Shown one piece after another: positions 1 through 8,734 of a stretch of 51,726 nucleotides of DNA. The position numbers were made by a program, and so were the translations under genes. The notes below the pieces were generated by a model. It did no database searches, was not told the origin of the DNA, and worked only from the letters and a program-made list of their open reading frames with translations. Each line of letters opens with the position of its first letter. The first letter of the stretch is position 1. Origin of the DNA: Flavobacterium collinsii (lineage in GTDB: Bacteria; Bacteroidota; Bacteroidia; Flavobacteriales; Flavobacteriaceae); NCBI RefSeq assembly GCF_902804485.1, contig NZ_CADCST010000073.1:1-51726 (forward strand), given 5' to 3'.

Positions 1-71
1 GTTTGTGTCAATTGTATTAAGATTATCAGATTCATAGATTTCTTCTTTTGCTACATCCAAATATTTTGCAA
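1..71 (-). repeat. Left arm of a 71-bp perfect inverted repeat (copy of an internal piece of the XRE gene)
   Basis: Bases 1-71 are the exact reverse complement of 1434-1504, which lies inside the XRE regulator gene at 1292-1618. Identity stops at base 72. The repeat begins at the very first base, so it may extend to the left outside the window. It provides the last codons and the stop codon of the minus-strand ORF at 51-608, in a different frame from the regulator. It is either one arm of an invertible or rearranged segment, or an assembly edge. Confidence 0.95.
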
Positions 72-608
72 CTTTTGATCATCAGCTGATGAATCCCAAG
101 ATGTCTTTGATAATAAATCTAATGAATATGGATGGCTAGGATATTTTGAAACAATTTCATCTAATTTTCTATAGTTTTTAATCTGCCAATCTTTATCTTG
201 ATAATACTTTCTTCTAAATGCCTCATAATCTTTCTCAATCAAACTTGTTTCCGTCCCCTCTATTGAATTGATCGTAATCCAATCCAATTCAATCTTATTA
301 ACAGTTTTCTTTTCGAAAGTGATATCAATATTGATGTTTTCATTTTCCAAATAAAAGTCTTTGTCCATTCCGGCAGCTCTGCTAATAGAAAAATATCCGA
401 CCTCGACTTTAGATAGATTTCCTTTAAAATGAAACTTATTATTAATAACAATGCAACTATCTTTAATATTACCGTAATGAAGATAAAGATAACCCTCATA
501 ATTTCCGTGAATTAAACCAGTTAACGTAAATTTTTTTTTTTGAGTTTGACTTAACAGAGAAGTCGAAAAAAGAATAACAATAATTTTAATAAAAATACAA
601 TTTCTCAT
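51..608 (-). pseudogene. DUF4369-like secreted protein, probably truncated at its C-terminus
   Basis: The 185-residue product starts with a hydrophobic signal segment (residues 5-20). A beta-rich stretch at about 25-125 resembles DUF4369, the domain usually found before a thioredoxin/TlpA-like domain in Bacteroidota envelope proteins; those proteins are usually about 350 residues or more. No thioredoxin domain or CxxC motif follows here. The last residues (K-L-Q-N-I-W-M) and the stop come from bases 51-71, the inverted copy of the XRE gene, so the native C-terminus has been replaced. It lies 55 bp downstream of the Cys-rich peptide gene on the same strand, with a hairpin between them; a role in redox handling of that peptide is an inference. 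It could instead be intact in the genome if the left edge is an assembly error. Confidence 0.6.
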
Positions 609-623
609 TTTTTTTGTAAATTA

Positions 624-654
624 AGTTGTAGATAGTTATTAACTATCTACAACT
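624..654. terminator. Intercistronic hairpin between the peptide gene and the DUF4369 gene
   Basis: Two 15-base arms (624-638 and 640-654) are perfectly complementary around one central base, so the folded RNA would have a stem of about 13 bp. There is no clear T-run on the minus strand after it. An attenuator or mRNA-stabilising hairpin that favours the upstream peptide gene is more likely than a full terminator. Confidence 0.6.
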
Positions 655-663
655 AGGTAGTTT

Positions 664-945
664 TTAAAGACAAACTCGTCCTCTATCACCACCACAAGGT
701 GGATAATTACCGCTCACGGACATACCGCTACAACAATCAGAATTCTTAGTAACACCTGTCGAACATGCTGGTAAACAATCTGCTTCCCCCCCACCATAGG
801 CATCACAAGGAGGCAGTCCAGATTGTCCACATGAAGGGCTTGCACCTCCCCCAGGACCAAAATTACCTGCAGAGAGATTTCTCATTTCGTTTCTCGTTAA
901 TTTATTAATAAGATTCGAAAGTCCAATTTCATTAATTTTTTTCAT
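664..945 (-). CDS. Cys-rich peptide with a double-Gly-like leader (candidate bacteriocin/RiPP-type precursor)
   Basis: The 93-residue product has a charged, amphipathic N-terminus ending in L-T-R-N-E-M-R-N-L-S-A-G (about residues 16-27). This matches the form of Bacteroidota natural-product leaders (Leu-Ser/Thr-Arg-x-Glu-Met-x-x-hydrophobic-x-Gly/Ala-Gly). The remaining about 66 residues are Gly/Pro/Ser-rich and contain eight cysteines, including one Cys-Cys pair, and no hydrophobic membrane segment. Leaders of this class are cut by peptidase-containing ABC exporters after the Gly. No exporter or maturation enzyme is visible in the window; the only same-strand neighbour is the truncated DUF4369 gene. 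The cleavage site and any activity are inference; a structural Cys-rich secreted protein is the alternative. Confidence 0.65.
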   Translation of the reverse strand: MKKINEIGLSNLINKLTRNEMRNLSAGNFGPGGGASPSCGQSGLPPCDAYGGGEADCLPACSTGVTKNSDCCSGMSVSGNYPPCGGDRGRVCL

Positions 946-1291
946 AATTTAAAATTTTACTTAACTTAAATTCTACACTACCTAAACATTCTCAACTACT
1001 TATTCACCACGTGCACTTAGTTTTTTTAAATAATCTAAGAATATTCAGCATTTGATAAAAGTAAAACATAAGTCAGATTACTCTTATGCATATCCATGCG
1101 AATTTTATGCAATTTGTCCTTAATTTATATCTTCACTAATACGAAATGTGTTCGAACACATTTTCTTCTCCTTTCCTTGCAAAATAAAAACTGTATCTGT
1201 ATTTTCGTGCTTATTCTAACCTATCCAGCTATTTTTTTATCCAAATGGTAAAAGAAATACAACTATTCTTAAAATACTATATCATAAACCA
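946..1291. promoter_or_regulatory. Divergent control region between the peptide gene and the XRE regulator, with a 20-bp palindrome
   Basis: No ORF is credible in these 346 bases. A perfect 20-bp palindrome, AAATGTGTTCGAACACATTT, sits at 1144-1163, between two divergent genes. Its 14-bp core recurs with one change at 2232-2245, upstream of susC. The position and symmetry fit a dimeric-repressor operator, most simply for the adjacent XRE protein, but binding is an inference. No convincing TANNTTTG box was found. Confidence 0.55.
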
Positions 1292-1618
1292 ATGAAAAAA
1301 AAATTATTACAAGCAAGATTAAATAAAGGATTATCACAAGAAGAACTGGCAGACCTAATAGGAATATCGCAATCGAATTATTCCCGAAGAGAAAAGGGGT
1401 TAAAAAAAATATCAAATATGGAGTGGGTTAAAATTGCAAAATATTTGGATGTAGCAAAAGAAGAAATCTATGAATCTGATAATCTTAATACAATTGACAC
1501 AAACGATTCATTTAAAGCAGAATCCTTTACTATTCCAAATTTTATCATCGAACACATAGAAATGCTCACAGAGAGAAATAAACAACTTGAAGAAAAGTTA
1601 AAAAAATTTGAGCTTTAG
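1292..1618 (+). CDS. XRE-family helix-turn-helix transcriptional regulator
   Basis: This 108-residue protein has an N-terminal Cro/CI-type HTH at about residues 4-58 (Q-A-R-L-N-K-G-L-S-Q-E-E-L-A, then I-G-I-S-Q-S-N-Y-S-R-R-E). The C-terminal tail at about 85-107 is rich in Glu, Lys and Leu and is probably a short coiled coil for dimerisation. It is transcribed away from the Cys-rich peptide gene, with a perfect palindrome in between, so autoregulation and control of the peptide gene are plausible. An internal 71-bp segment (1434-1504) is duplicated in inverted form at the left edge of the window. No ligand-binding or protease domain is present. Confidence 0.88.
   Translation: MKKKLLQARLNKGLSQEELADLIGISQSNYSRREKGLKKISNMEWVKIAKYLDVAKEEIYESDNLNTIDTNDSFKAESFTIPNFIIEHIEMLTERNKQLEEKLKKFEL
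1434..1504 (+). repeat. Right arm of the 71-bp perfect inverted repeat, inside the XRE gene
   Basis: This segment encodes part of the linker between the HTH and the C-terminal helix of the regulator. It matches bases 1-71 in reverse orientation at all 71 positions. Recombination between the arms would invert bases 72-1433 and exchange the C-terminal part of the regulator. Confidence 0.95.
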
Positions 1619-2445
1619 ATTCCTTTAACAAAAAAAAATCTACCAACAGATATACTTGTTTCTCCTTAATCTGATCCTTTACCAAAAGAAAATCTATTAA
1701 CGAGTTCGCTAATATTATGAGATAAAACTTCTCTGTTTTAATTTAATCGTAAAGCTTTAAAAAAAAACCTTTAAAACGAAACTCTTCAATTCGCAAAATT
1801 GATTTGATTTTTCTTTCAATTTTGCGAAATTATGGCTTCAAAAAAAAATCTCTTTAAATTTCTAAAATCTGGTTGAAAACTCCGTCCTCATCCTCACCTT
1901 TTTTGTTCGTAAACTAAAGAGCATTTTTTACTCCAAAAACACAACTCTTCTCTGAATAAATTAACTCTCAACAGAAAAAATTCCTTCAAAACCGTCCTTA
2001 CAGAATAACAGTAGAAAACTTACTTTATTATCAACATAAAGGGATAGCAATTACGAAATTCACAAAATTAAACACAACTCTTTTTAATAACTTAAAAATA
2101 GAATATTTACATTTTGACAATATAAATATCGAACTATTCTTTTTCGGCCCTTTAATTTTAACAAAACGCTACTTTTTTAGTTTAAAAAAAACGTTTTGTG
2201 TAATTTTATGTGCTCGAGAACACAAATTTTGTGTGTTCGAGCACATTTTTCATGTTTTTTCTTGGTTAATAAAAATATAATCGATAGTTTCGTCAAGTAA
2301 TAAAAACATTGAGTGGGAATAATCCTATGTTTTAAGCCTCTTTAATTCGATTCTTAAGCCATAAAAAAGGAACCCTTCAAATACCAATTACGGCAAAAAA
2401 ACAACTTGACAAAAAAACAATCATTAACCAAAACCAAACAAGAGC
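1619..2445. promoter_or_regulatory. Long AT-rich leader region upstream of the PUL, with two inverted repeats
   Basis: No credible gene is present in these 827 bases. Two structures stand out. At 1791-1827, 12-bp perfect arms (TCGCAAAATTGA and its complement) flank a 13-base loop. At 2208-2246, two 19-base arms with two mismatches carry CTCGA/TCGAG cores; the right arm contains TGTGTTCGAGCACA, nearly the core of the palindrome at 1144-1163. A third, weaker pair, ACAAAACG and CGTTTTGT, is at 2161-2168 and 2192-2199. These are candidate operators or leader-RNA structures for susC, whose start lies 200 bp further on. No clear -33/-7 pair was recognised. Confidence 0.5.
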
Positions 2446-5400
2446 ATGAAAGAAGCACTTTCAAAAAATCCTAAGATTTTAAAGTTGCAGACAGTACTTG
2501 ATAAAAGTTTAAAAACAACATTGTGTACTTTGTTGTCCGTAACTTTTCAAATTACAACTGCTGCTCCCTCAAAAGAGATTTCTTTAAACAAAACCAGCTT
2601 ACTGGCCTTTCAAAAAATAGTAAAGGGTAAAGTTGTGGATGAAAAAGGAATTCCAATTCCCGGTGTAAATGTTATTATAAAAGGATCCAAGACCGGTGTC
2701 CAAACGGATATCGACGGAAGTTTTGCAATCGAGATACCAAATGCCAACACCATTTTAGTATTCTCATTTTTAGGAATGCAGGATCAGGAAATCCCGGCTG
2801 GAAATGACGCTATTAAAGTGACGATGAAGGAAGCCGGACAGCAAATGGATGAAGTTGTTATCGTGGGATACAGTAAAGTAAAAAAAGAAAGCTTAACAGG
2901 GTCACTACAGACTTTAGACAATAAAAAACTATTGGATGTTACCACTCCAACTGTTGAAAACTTACTGGCTGGAAAAGCAAGTGGAGTTTTTGTTAGTACC
3001 AGTGGAGGAGAGCCTGGAGGTGCCTCAAAAGTGATTATTAGAGGTAAAACTACAGTAAACGGAAGCACTGACCCTCTATGGGTAGTAGACGGTGTGATCG
3101 TTGGAAACAGTTCTCCTCCTATGAATCCTTCTGATATCGAAAATTTAACCGTTCTTAAAGATGCGGCTTCTACTGCTGTTTATGGTTCACAAGGTGCCAA
3201 TGGCGTAATTGTAGTAACCACAAAAAGCGGTAAAGCAGGAAAATCAATCATTAATTTTTCTTCAAGAACAGCGATGTCGACCGTAAACAATGGGAATCTT
3301 AAAATGATGAACGGAGCTGAATTATATGATTTTTATGATTCTTTTGCAAACAAACAAGATTTTCAAAATGTTTGGTGGTGGACTCCCGAATTAAGAAATA
3401 AAAACCACGACTGGTGGAAAAATGCTACTCAAACGGGTATTGCTCAGGATTACAACTTATCAATTAGTGGCGGTGGTGAGAACTTCAAAAGTTATGTTTC
3501 CTTAGGACTTTATGACGAAACTGGAGCTATAACTGGTTATGAATATAAAAGATATAACGGTTTGATGAAATTTGAGTACAAACCAATTTCATGGCTGACT
3601 ATAAAACCACTAATCAATTTAACCCGAGAGAAAGTATACGATCAACAACATAGTGTAGGCGCTATGTACCGCAACCTGCCTTGGGACAGTCCTTATTTAC
3701 CGGACGGATCATTAGTAGGAAATGCACCTAACCCAACCTGGGTAAATACGACTGGGTCTAACTATTTGTATGATTTACAATGGAATTATTCTGAATCGGA
3801 AAAATATACTGTTCGTGCCAATATGGATTTCGATGTAAAATTAACAAACTGGCTGACGTATTCATCTGTAAACAATTACATCTTCGACAATTACAATTCA
3901 ACTGCCTATTCGGATCCGAGATCGTCCTCAGCATTAGCCGTAAAAGGTAGAATAGAAGACAGATTCGAAACCTATAACAAGCTATACACTAATCAACTGT
4001 TAAGGTTTAACAAATCATTTGGTTCCCATAATGTGAATGCGGTTGCAGGTTATGAATGGAATGAATATAATTTCAAAAAAACACAGGCAATTGCAACAGG
4101 AATTCCTCCCGGAATTAGTGTGACAGACCCAGCTGCCAAACCTGAAGCTGTAAACGGAAATAAAAGACAATGGGCAGTACAATCCTTACTATCAAATGTA
4201 AATTATACCTATGATAATCGCTATTTGGCACAATTTTCTTTTAGACGTGACGGAGCTTCTAATTTTGGTAAAAATGCACAATACGGTAATTTCTTCTCTA
4301 TTAGTGGTGGATGGAATATCCATAATGAAGCTTTCTTTAAAGCGGATTGGGTGAATAACCTAAAACTAAGAGCCAGTTATGGTTCGGTCGGAAATCGTCC
4401 AAACAGCTTATACGGTCACCTGCCGTTATACTCTTTTCAAGAAAGTTATGATGAAAATCCCGGTGCCTTAATTTCACAATTAGCAAATCCTGATCTAAGC
4501 TGGGAAAAAACATTCACTACCGGTATAGGTCTAGACATAAGCCTCTTCAAGAGAGTAAATATTACTTTAGATTATTATGATAAAGATACTTCAGATTTAT
4601 TGTACCAGGTTCCGCTTCCGGGTGTTATAGGAGTAACTCGTATCTGGAGAAACGTTGGGGCAGTAAACAACAGAGGGTTTGAAGCCTCAGTTAATGTAGA
4701 TATTATCAAAACTAAAGATCTTGTTTGGTCATTTGACGCCAATATTGGGTTTAACAAAAATAAAGTAACCGGTCTTTATGGTGACAAACAGGAAATAATT
4801 GTTTCCGACCGAAGCGGTGTGGAAGGTGCTGCTAAAAAACTACTAAAACCAGGATATGATGTAGACAGCTGGTTCTTAACCGAATGGGCTGGTGTTGATC
4901 CTGAAAATGGGAAACCACAGTGGTTTACTACTAATGCTTCCGGAGAACGTGTAAAAACCTATAGTTATGGTGAGGCTTCCAAATATCAAAAAGTAGTGGG
5001 TTCTTATACTCCGGATTTCTTCGGAGGATTCTCAACCAGTTTAAACTATAAAAATTTTGATTTTGCAGCTATATTCAGCTATTCTGTTGGAGGTGAAATT
5101 TACAACTACGCCAGGTCAGAATTTGATTCGGATGGTGCTTATTCAGACAGAAACCAAATGAATCTAAATAGCGGATGGAGCCGTTGGGAAAAACCGGGTG
5201 ATATTGCTACACACCCACAGGCGATTTACAACAACCCAAGTAACTCCCAAAAATCATCTTCCCGTTTCTTAGAAACTGGAACTTATCTAAAAATGAGAAG
5301 TTTATCTTTAGGTTATAATATACCTCTTCAACATTTACACATTACCAACTTAAGGTTATTTATTACCGGAGAAAATTTATTTACCATCTCACATTTTTCA

Positions 5401-5526
5401 GGTGTAACTCCGGAGTTGTCACCAAATTGGGATGCTTCAACTGAAGAATACGTGATTTCGGGTGTAGCCAGAGACATGTATCCGCAAACTCGTAAAATTA
5501 CACTAGGTCTTAACTTAACGTTATAA
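2446..5526 (+). CDS. SusC/RagA-family TonB-linked outer-membrane transporter
   Basis: The 1026-residue length is usual for SusC proteins. In order: a long N-terminal export region with a hydrophobic stretch at about 23-40; a CarboxypepD_reg-like domain at about 58-130 (G-K-V-V-D-E-K-G-I-P-I-P-G-V-N-V); a TonB-box-like segment (M-D-E-V-V-I-V-G-Y) near 133; a plug domain to about 265 ending V-Y-G-S-Q-G-A-N-G-V-I-V-V-T-T-K; then the beta-barrel, which ends in N-L-T-L. It forms the glycan import channel with the SusD partner whose start lies 10 bp downstream. No STN signalling domain is present, so an anti-sigma/ECF switch acting through this protein is unlikely. The substrate is inferred only from the downstream glycosidases. 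Confidence 0.96.
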   Translation: MKEALSKNPKILKLQTVLDKSLKTTLCTLLSVTFQITTAAPSKEISLNKTSLLAFQKIVKGKVVDEKGIPIPGVNVIIKGSKTGVQTDIDGSFAIEIPNANTILVFSFLGMQDQEIPAGNDAIKVTMKEAGQQMDEVVIVGYSKVKKESLTGSLQTLDNKKLLDVTTPTVENLLAGKASGVFVSTSGGEPGGASKVIIRGKTTVNGSTDPLWVVDGVIVGNSSPPMNPSDIENLTVLKDAASTAVYGSQGANGVIVVTTKSGKAGKSIINFSSRTAMSTVNNGNLKMMNGAELYDFYDSFANKQDFQNVWWWTPELRNKNHDWWKNATQTGIAQDYNLSISGGGENFKSYVSLGLYDETGAITGYEYKRYNGLMKFEYKPISWLTIKPLINLTREKVYDQQHSVGAMYRNLPWDSPYLPDGSLVGNAPNPTWVNTTGSNYLYDLQWNYSESEKYTVRANMDFDVKLTNWLTYSSVNNYIFDNYNSTAYSDPRSSSALAVKGRIEDRFETYNKLYTNQLLRFNKSFGSHNVNAVAGYEWNEYNFKKTQAIATGIPPGISVTDPAAKPEAVNGNKRQWAVQSLLSNVNYTYDNRYLAQFSFRRDGASNFGKNAQYGNFFSISGGWNIHNEAFFKADWVNNLKLRASYGSVGNRPNSLYGHLPLYSFQESYDENPGALISQLANPDLSWEKTFTTGIGLDISLFKRVNITLDYYDKDTSDLLYQVPLPGVIGVTRIWRNVGAVNNRGFEASVNVDIIKTKDLVWSFDANIGFNKNKVTGLYGDKQEIIVSDRSGVEGAAKKLLKPGYDVDSWFLTEWAGVDPENGKPQWFTTNASGERVKTYSYGEASKYQKVVGSYTPDFFGGFSTSLNYKNFDFAAIFSYSVGGEIYNYARSEFDSDGAYSDRNQMNLNSGWSRWEKPGDIATHPQAIYNNPSNSQKSSSRFLETGTYLKMRSLSLGYNIPLQHLHITNLRLFITGENLFTISHFSGVTPELSPNWDASTEEYVISGVARDMYPQTRKITLGLNLTL

Positions 5527-5536
5527 AATAAAAATC

Positions 5537-7234
5537 ATGAAAAAGATATTACTACTAGGTATTGCAATTAGTTTTCTGAGCTCATGTGAGTTAGACAGAG
5601 AGCCATTTTCTTCCTATACAAAAGATAAAATACAACAAGATAAAGAAGCTTCCGTAGAAGTATTGCTGAACGGATGTTACGCACAACTAAAAGGCTGGTC
5701 GGATGTCATGCACCGCGTTGGAGAATATCCGGGAGACAACATCATGATTAGAGGAACTTCTACCGATCACTTTTACTCTTTTATTTCCTATCAACATGTT
5801 CCTGACAATAATAGATTGTCTACTTTTTGGAATAATGGGTATAAAATTATTTCGCAATCAAGTGATTTGATAACATCTATTAAAGAAGGTGAAAGTCCTG
5901 CTATTGACCAGCAATTAGGGGAAGCTTATTACTTAAGAGGCATGATTTATTTTTACTTGTGCCGTACGTACGGAAGACCTTATGCCCAATCACCTGAAAC
6001 CAATTTAGGTGTGCCAATTGTAAACGGCTTACCGGCAGATCTTAACAACCTTAGACTTCCGGATCGTTCTACCGTAAAAACAACTTACGACCAGGCTATT
6101 AACGACTTGAAAAAAGCAGAAGCACTAATGACCGTAGGAAAAGCAGCTACTTATGCCACCAAAGAGGCAGCGCAAGCCATGCTTTCAAGAGTCTATTTGT
6201 ACATGAGTGGTACTTATGAAACTCCAAATCAGGAATATGCAACGCTTTCTATTGATTATGCTAAAAAAGTAATCATGAGTGGCAGATACAGCTTATTAAG
6301 CCGTGCCAATTTTATGAAGTACAACACTTATGCACCAGATTCTGCTGAACAAACAGAAACTATTTTTGCAATAAAAAGAGTCGCTTCAGAATATTCCGGA
6401 TACGATCACTATTATGGTATTGGAGGAATGTATGCCAATATCCAGGGACAAGGATGGGGCGAAATGTATGCCAGTGGAGAATATCTTGACTTGTTAAGAA
6501 AAGCTGGACTGAAAAAAGATGCTCGTTGGGCTTTTATTGATCCGCAATACACAAAAGATGCCAGCGGAAATAAAACAGAGGCTTTCCGCTTTATAACGGA
6601 TGTTTTCAATGCCGGTGGTACACAAACTGGATACAATTATGTGCAACAGCCTTTAAAAACTAAGGCAGATGGATCCTATTTTATTACAATTGGAACTACA
6701 GATTATAACCTTACTGTCGTAAATGCAGCTGAAAATCAATATTCTATTGTATACCAAGGCAAAACGTATACAGGAGAAAAAGATTATATGATGCTTTTAA
6801 ACCGTGTATATCCAATGTTTTATATTACAAAATGTTCTTTACAAAATAATGATTCACACCTGCACTCGCCTATTATTTCAAGATTGGCAGAAATGTACCT
6901 GAACATGGCAGAAGCTTATGCTAAAAAAGGAGATTATTCCAACGCTTTGACCAATCTGAACATCATTCGTGAAAGAGCAATTGTTGGCGGAGGTTATGCT
7001 TCTTTAAACAGTACAAACGCTGTACAGCGTATTGATGAAGAGCGTCAGTTAGAATTGGCTTTTGAAGCGCATCGTGGTTATGACGTTTACAGAAACGGTC
7101 AAACAATGACACGTCGTTACCCTGGTCCTCATTTACCAATGAATGACGTTCCGGCAACGAGTCTGCGTGTAGTACAATACATTCCTCAATCTGAAGTTAA
7201 TGCTTACCCTGGGACTTTAACACAAAACCCATAG
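5537..7234 (+). CDS. SusD/RagB-family glycan-binding lipoprotein
   Basis: The 565-residue protein has a lipobox (L-S-S-C, lipidated Cys17). It then has the helical TPR-like SusD fold, seen as N-terminal SusD-like sequence (L-L-N-G-C-Y-A-Q-L, Y-Y-L-R-G-M-I-Y-F-Y) and a C-terminal SusD_RagB block (R-L-A-E-M-Y-L-N-M-A-E-A-Y and E-R-Q-L-E-L-A-F-E-A-H-R). SusD proteins cap the SusC barrel on the cell surface and capture glycan. The gene follows susC directly and a strong hairpin follows it, so susCD may be made in excess over the enzymes downstream. Confidence 0.95.
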   Translation: MKKILLLGIAISFLSSCELDREPFSSYTKDKIQQDKEASVEVLLNGCYAQLKGWSDVMHRVGEYPGDNIMIRGTSTDHFYSFISYQHVPDNNRLSTFWNNGYKIISQSSDLITSIKEGESPAIDQQLGEAYYLRGMIYFYLCRTYGRPYAQSPETNLGVPIVNGLPADLNNLRLPDRSTVKTTYDQAINDLKKAEALMTVGKAATYATKEAAQAMLSRVYLYMSGTYETPNQEYATLSIDYAKKVIMSGRYSLLSRANFMKYNTYAPDSAEQTETIFAIKRVASEYSGYDHYYGIGGMYANIQGQGWGEMYASGEYLDLLRKAGLKKDARWAFIDPQYTKDASGNKTEAFRFITDVFNAGGTQTGYNYVQQPLKTKADGSYFITIGTTDYNLTVVNAAENQYSIVYQGKTYTGEKDYMMLLNRVYPMFYITKCSLQNNDSHLHSPIISRLAEMYLNMAEAYAKKGDYSNALTNLNIIRERAIVGGGYASLNSTNAVQRIDEERQLELAFEAHRGYDVYRNGQTMTRRYPGPHLPMNDVPATSLRVVQYIPQSEVNAYPGTLTQNP

Positions 7235-7259
7235 TTTTTTATTTATTGTTTGTTTTGAA

Positions 7260-7288
7260 GCCTCTCTAATTGGATCGATTAGAGAGGC
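7260..7288 (+). terminator. Hairpin after susD (attenuator or partial terminator)
   Basis: An 11-bp perfect stem (7260-7270 with 7278-7288) closes a 7-base loop. No T-run follows, so some read-through into the enzyme genes is expected. It splits the PUL into a susCD part and an enzyme part. Confidence 0.65.
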
Positions 7289-7333
7289 ATTTCAAAAACA
7301 ACTGCTTAAAGTATCATCACTTAATCTCAAAAA

Positions 7334-8659
7334 ATGAAAAATATATTGTACTTGTTTTTTGCTTCTTTTCTTGTCTCAACTTCCTGCGCTGGCAGCAATG
7401 ATGATGTACCATTGGAAAATGAAACCATAGAAAATCCAAAAACAACAATTTCCCTGCCCCTTGGAGGAAATGCATATAGTTCTAAACATTTAGACGGAAC
7501 TACTTCGATTACAGACAATGGTATCGAGAACTGGACCGACTCCGGTGAATTTTTTACCGCTTATTTCAGAATTTCTAAACCCGGAACATTTCAAATTACA
7601 GTAGAAGAATCTGTTCAGGTGTATGGAAAATCGGAATTAGAATTTTCGATCAATAACGAATCCAAGAAAGTAAATTTCACCACTTCAAAAAAGGCTGTTA
7701 TAGCTGGAACCTGGAACCTTAAAAAAGAAGGATATGTTGCTGTCAGAATAAAAGGAATCAGTAAAACCGGCGATCGTTTCCCGTCTATTAGTCGTTTAAC
7801 GATTGCAAGTGCTGATTTTGACGGCAAAATCTCTTATGTACCTAACAACGAAGGAGCTTTTTACCACTGGGGACGTCGCGGGCCTTCTGTTCATTTAAAT
7901 TATCAGGTACCTGAAAACACCAACACCGAATGGTACTACAACGAAATTACCGTTCCTCAAAACGAAGACAAAATTGGTTCTTACTTTATGGCAAATGGTT
8001 TTGGAGAAGGTTATTTCGGAATTCAGGTCAACTCAGCTACTGAAAGAAGAATTTTATTTTCTGTATGGAGTCCGTTTACGACCGATGATCCTGCCAGCAT
8101 TCCCGAAACTCACAAAATTAAAATGCTTAAAAAAGGAGAAAATGTACACACCGGCGAATTCGGAAATGAAGGTTCGGGAGGACAAAGCTATCTAAAATAT
8201 AATTGGAAAGCCGGAAACACCTATAAGTTTTTACTTCGTGGATTTCCAGCAGGTAATAATACGACCACCTATACAGCTTATTTTTATGCTCCGGAATTGA
8301 ATAAATGGCTCTTAATTGCCAGCTTTAACCGTCCGGAAACCAACACCTACTTAAAAAGATTCCATTCTTTTCTGGAAAACTTTATTCCCGAACAGGGAGA
8401 TCTATCCCGTAAAGTTCTTTTTAACAACCAATGGGTTTGCGACGACAAAGGCAACTGGTCAGAAATCAATTCGGCACGATTCACAAACGACAATACCGGT
8501 GCAAAAGAATACAGAATGGATTTTGCCGGAGGTACCGAAAATGGTTTCTTTTATCTAAAAAATGGAGGCTTTTTTAATGATTATACAACTCCAAAAACTA
8601 TTTTTACAAAAGCTTTAACCAATAAAAAACCGGAAATAAATTTTAATACATTACCCTAA
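7334..8659 (+). CDS. DUF5077/DUF3472-type surface lipoprotein of the PUL
   Basis: The 441-residue protein starts with a lipobox (S-T-S-C, Cys18). Residues about 35-155 form a beta-rich module like DUF5077 (carbohydrate-binding-like). Residues about 165-430 match the DUF3472 pattern, including E-G-A-F-Y-H-W-G-R-R-G-P-S-V-H-L and repeated aromatic/Gly segments. DUF3472 proteins are common in Bacteroidota PULs and are thought to bind or act on glycans, but no catalytic activity can be assigned from sequence. The gene lies between susD and the GH109-like gene on the same strand and is most likely a surface glycan-binding partner. Confidence 0.75.
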   Translation: MKNILYLFFASFLVSTSCAGSNDDVPLENETIENPKTTISLPLGGNAYSSKHLDGTTSITDNGIENWTDSGEFFTAYFRISKPGTFQITVEESVQVYGKSELEFSINNESKKVNFTTSKKAVIAGTWNLKKEGYVAVRIKGISKTGDRFPSISRLTIASADFDGKISYVPNNEGAFYHWGRRGPSVHLNYQVPENTNTEWYYNEITVPQNEDKIGSYFMANGFGEGYFGIQVNSATERRILFSVWSPFTTDDPASIPETHKIKMLKKGENVHTGEFGNEGSGGQSYLKYNWKAGNTYKFLLRGFPAGNNTTTYTAYFYAPELNKWLLIASFNRPETNTYLKRFHSFLENFIPEQGDLSRKVLFNNQWVCDDKGNWSEINSARFTNDNTGAKEYRMDFAGGTENGFFYLKNGGFFNDYTTPKTIFTKALTNKKPEINFNTLP

Positions 8660-8734
8660 AAAACACTCATAAAACAATAATCCCCGATAATCGGATTTTA
8701 GATTATCAATCATTTCAAATCAAATTAAACTATT

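Noticed and set aside
260..499. 79-residue hydrophobic ORF on the minus strand
   Set aside because: It overlaps the DUF4369-like ORF in another frame and reads as an AT-rich shadow.
1619..2445. Small gene or small RNA in the long leader before susC
   Set aside because: No ORF with plausible composition; the hairpins are noted as regulatory candidates, but evidence for a discrete RNA is lacking.
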